From: JBLXBZ01 sp048265185
GTDB taxonomy: Bacteria; Pseudomonadota; Alphaproteobacteria; Rhizobiales; Stappiaceae
Assembly: GCA_048265185.1 (NCBI GenBank)
Contig: JBLXBZ010000001.1
Coordinates: 186,001 to 250,000 of the forward strand
Direction: 5' to 3'
DNA length: 64,000 bases
The stretch's first letter is position 1, and each line of letters begins with the position of its first letter. Shown here piece after piece: positions 61,710 to 64,000 of the stretch. The notes under the pieces are model-generated. The model was given only the letters and a program-made list of their open reading frames with translations. It searched no databases and had not been told where the DNA came from. The position numbers and the translations under genes are program-made.

Positions 61710-62480
61710 ATGAGCGGACATGAGGACGAAAACTTAACGCCGGACATGCGGGGAATAAAGCCCCCGCGCGCTCGCGCGTCAACGCGGTTGCGAAATTATT
61801 TCCTCACAGGCCTGATCATCGCCGGGCCAATCGGAATAACGCTTTATCTCACGTGGTCGATCATTCAATGGGTCGACAGTTGGGTGAAGCCTTTTATTCC
61901 TGCAGTTTATAACCCTGACACCTATTTGCCTATACCCGTGCCGGGTTTCGGGTTGATCGTCGCTTTTCTTGGCTTGACGGTCATCGGGTTTTTGACCGCG
62001 AATATCGCTGGAAGAACGCTGGTTTCCTACGGGGAGTCTCTTTTGGGCCGGATGCCTGTCATTCGCAACTTTTATAGCGGATTGAAGCAGATTTTCGAAA
62101 CGATTCTGGCTGAGCGCTCCAATAGTTTCAAGAAAGCGGCTATCATTGAATATCCAAGACGGGGACTTTGGGCGGTTGTTTTCATCGCCACCGATACGCG
62201 CGGGGAAGTTAGCCACCGTTTATCGGGTGAAGCGGAAACTACAGCTGTTTTCTTGCCGACGACGCCAAATCCAACCTCGGGATTTCTCTTGTTTGTGCCG
62301 CGAGATGAAATCATCGAGTTGGACATGAGCGTTGAAGAAGCTGCGAAATTGGTGATTTCCGCCGGCCTTGTCAGCCCTCCATGGCCACCCAAAAAAACGT
62401 CTTCGGCTTCGAAGGAAAAAACGGTTGAAAGCGAGCCCGCTGGCTCTCTTTTGGATGAGCGTGCTGAGGAACGTGCGTAA
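61710..62480 (+). CDS. DUF502-family membrane protein
   Basis: A 256-residue protein with two N-terminal membrane helices (FLTGLIIAGPIGITLYLTWS; FGLIVAFLGLTVIGFLTANI) and a soluble C-terminal half with the DUF502 blocks LLGRMPVIRNFYSGLKQIFE, IIEYPRRGLWAVVFIATDTR and VFLPTTPNPTSGFLLFVPRD. The function is unknown; the family is widespread in bacteria and has plant homologues. It sits between glmS and recG as in other Hyphomicrobiales. The tail is Lys/Glu-rich. Start ATG 61710 with a weak ribosome site. It converges with recG. Confidence 0.9.
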   Translation: MSGHEDENLTPDMRGIKPPRARASTRLRNYFLTGLIIAGPIGITLYLTWSIIQWVDSWVKPFIPAVYNPDTYLPIPVPGFGLIVAFLGLTVIGFLTANIAGRTLVSYGESLLGRMPVIRNFYSGLKQIFETILAERSNSFKKAAIIEYPRRGLWAVVFIATDTRGEVSHRLSGEAETTAVFLPTTPNPTSGFLLFVPRDEIIELDMSVEEAAKLVISAGLVSPPWPPKKTSSASKEKTVESEPAGSLLDERAEERA

Positions 62481-62519
62481 AGCTTTTGAGCGGGTGGTGA
62501 GAATAGACGGGGCGGGAGA

Positions 62520-64000
62520 CTATCCTGAACGCAGTAAGCGTATGGCTTCGTCGCGTGCGAATAAGTAAAGCAATACCCGCAAGGCTTGTCCTCGTTCGGA
62601 TTTTAGCTCTGGGTCGCGTTCAAGAATGAGACGGGCGTCGTCACGCGCTGTCTCCATGAGGGTTCCGTGAACTTCGGCGTTAGCTATGCGAAAGCCTGGA
62701 GTTCCTGATTGGCGTGAACCAAGAATCTCGCCTTCTCCGCGCAGCCTTAAATCTTCCTCCGCGATGAGAAAACCATCGTTTGTTTGACGCATGATGTTGA
62801 GCCGCGCCGCGGCGGTCTCGCCCAGAGGAGATCGGTATAATAACAGGCACGTAGAGGGCTTTGCGCCGCGTCCAACGCGCCCACGCAGCTGATGCAGCTG
62901 TGACAATCCAAATCGTTCCGCATGTTCAATAACGATAATTGTCGCGTCTGGAACGTCAACGCCCACTTCGATGACGGTGGTGGCCACCAAAACCTTGGCT
63001 TTTCCTTCTTTGAAGGAGCGCATGGCCTCATCTTTCTCCTCAGCGCCTTGGCGGCCGTGCGCCAAGGCGACGCAAGGGCCGAGAAGTCGCGTTAAATCTT
63101 CAAATCGTTCTTGCGCCGCCGCCAGATCTATTTTCTCCGATTCCTCCACAAGCGGACAGACCCAGTAGCATTTTTGCCCGGCGTCGATCGCGCTTTTCAG
63201 CCGGGTCACAACGTCGCCAATGCGTTCCAGAGACACAGAGGCGGTGGTGATGTCCTGTCGCCCCGCAGGTTTTTCCGTCAGGCGGGAGACGTCCATGTCA
63301 CCGAAAAAGCTGAGCACCAATGTGCGTGGAATTGGCGTCGCTGTCATCACCAGCACATCGACGCCCGGACCTTTAGCGGAGAGCGAGAGCCGTTGATGCA
63401 CGCCGAAACGGTGCTGCTCGTCAATTATCGCAAGGCCGAGGTTTTTAAAGTTTACCGCGCTTTGAAATAAAGCGTGGGTGCCGACTACAAGATCAATTTC
63501 GCCTTCAAGGAGCCCTTGAAGAATTTCTTTGCGGTGTTTTGCTTTGTCACGTCCTGTGAGAACGGCTATGCGAATGCCCGCCGCTTCGCAAAGAGGTTGC
63601 AGAGAGGCGTAATGCTGCCGGGCGAGAATTTCGGTCGGCGCCATCATGGCCGCTTGCGCGCCGCTTTCCACCACGGCCGCGATCGCAAGGAGGCCTATGA
63701 TGGTTTTTCCTGCGCCTACATCGCCTTGCAGGAGTCGCAACATGCGCACGGGCGCTTTGAGGTCGGCTTCGATCTCCGCGCTCGCCTGTGCTTGCCCATC
63801 TGTCAAACTATAGGGCAGGGCGGAGATTATTCTCGACTTGAGGTTTCCGCTAAATTGGCGGGCGACGCCGTCGCTGGTGCGCACCGCACGCCGAGCCAGA
63901 GCCAGCGCCAGCTGGTTGGCCAGATATTCGTCATAGGCGAGGCGAGCGCGGTTATCACCCTCCAGCGCGATGTCGCGCACGTCGTCTGGATGGTGCAGCT
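62520..64000 (-). CDS. recG: ATP-dependent DNA helicase RecG, 5' part outside window
   Basis: A superfamily 2 helicase that regresses stalled replication forks and processes recombination intermediates. About 493 C-terminal residues are present; the frame continues past the window edge (LHHPDD... before the first internal GTG), so the N-terminal wedge domain is missing. Motifs: Walker A RLLQGDVGAGKTIIGLLAI, AAMMAPTEILARQH, motif II IIDEQHRFGVHQR, VMTATPIPRTL, ATTVIEVGVDVPDATIIVIE, and QLHQLRGRVGRG. The C-terminal region (GEGEILGSRQSGTPGFRIAN) is typical. It converges with the DUF502 gene. Confidence 0.97.
   Translation of the reverse strand, partial: LHHPDDVRDIALEGDNRARLAYDEYLANQLALALARRAVRTSDGVARQFSGNLKSRIISALPYSLTDGQAQASAEIEADLKAPVRMLRLLQGDVGAGKTIIGLLAIAAVVESGAQAAMMAPTEILARQHYASLQPLCEAAGIRIAVLTGRDKAKHRKEILQGLLEGEIDLVVGTHALFQSAVNFKNLGLAIIDEQHRFGVHQRLSLSAKGPGVDVLVMTATPIPRTLVLSFFGDMDVSRLTEKPAGRQDITTASVSLERIGDVVTRLKSAIDAGQKCYWVCPLVEESEKIDLAAAQERFEDLTRLLGPCVALAHGRQGAEEKDEAMRSFKEGKAKVLVATTVIEVGVDVPDATIIVIEHAERFGLSQLHQLRGRVGRGAKPSTCLLLYRSPLGETAAARLNIMRQTNDGFLIAEEDLRLRGEGEILGSRQSGTPGFRIANAEVHGTLMETARDDARLILERDPELKSERGQALRVLLYLFARDEAIRLLRSG

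Noticed and set aside
1..64000. Insertion sequences, prophage, CRISPR arrays or integrative elements
   Set aside because: No transposase, integrase, phage or Cas motif was seen in any frame, and no regularly spaced repeat array; gene order is core-like through most of the window.

Overview
The window looks like the chromosome of a halotolerant or marine alphaproteobacterium, most likely of the order Hyphomicrobiales (Rhizobiales). The evidence is gene order and signals: ppiD-trpD-trpC-moaC-moeA-lexA facing away from tpiA-secG-pyrG, comEC divergent from gltX with gltA next to it, cysS-cimA, glmU-glmS-DUF502-recG, an Atm1-type exporter, and a GAAC-N7-GAAC SOS box at lexA. An ectoine cluster indicates osmotic stress in the habitat. 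I could not run searches, so assignments rest on motifs, length and context. I see no insertion sequence, prophage, CRISPR array or rRNA.

Layout. 0-1.5 kb: tail of a CreA-family gene, a BigR/SqrR-like thiol-switch repressor, a probably frame-broken small secreted protein and a 580-base intergenic stretch. 1.5-12.4 kb: cysS, cimA, rarD, a LOG-family nucleosidase, a LysM envelope protein, an ArsR regulator with an Atm1-type exporter, and the phosphatidylethanolamine genes psd-pssA. 12.4-17.1 kb: RND pump 1 with its adaptor. 17.5-20.2 kb: allantoinase (puuE) and a sulfatase-family hydrolase. 20.2-25 kb: ectA-ectB-ectC-ask with divergent MarR regulator ectR. 25-30.1 kb: TetR regulator divergent from RND pump 2, with a 24-bp operator between them. 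30.3-45.5 kb: core block gltA, gltX, comEC, lexA, moeA, moaC, trpC, trpD, ppiD, tpiA, secG, pyrG. 45.5-50.5 kb: long structured leader and RND pump 3. 50.8 kb: tRNA-Lys. 51.3-55.6 kb: TAXI-TRAP transporter plus universal stress protein. 55.7-64 kb: ccdA, a SPOR protein, glmU, glmS, a DUF454 and a DUF502 membrane protein, and recG running off the end.

How the parts fit. EctA, EctB and EctC make ectoine from aspartate semialdehyde, and the dedicated aspartokinase feeds the pathway. The ectA promoter has an inverted repeat exactly between its -35 and -10 boxes, which fits repression by EctR. The three tripartite pumps differ in subfamily, and only pump 2 has an adjacent regulator. GlmS and GlmU supply UDP-GlcNAc, and Psd and PssA supply phosphatidylethanolamine.

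I did not find a convincing new multi-gene system. The observations most worth following are regulatory or structural: the ect promoter/operator and its intercistronic hairpins, the leader before RND pump 3, the terminator plus mini-ORF between the TAXI binding protein and its permease, the atypical RND pump 1, the orphan allantoinase-sulfatase pair, and the split secreted small protein.
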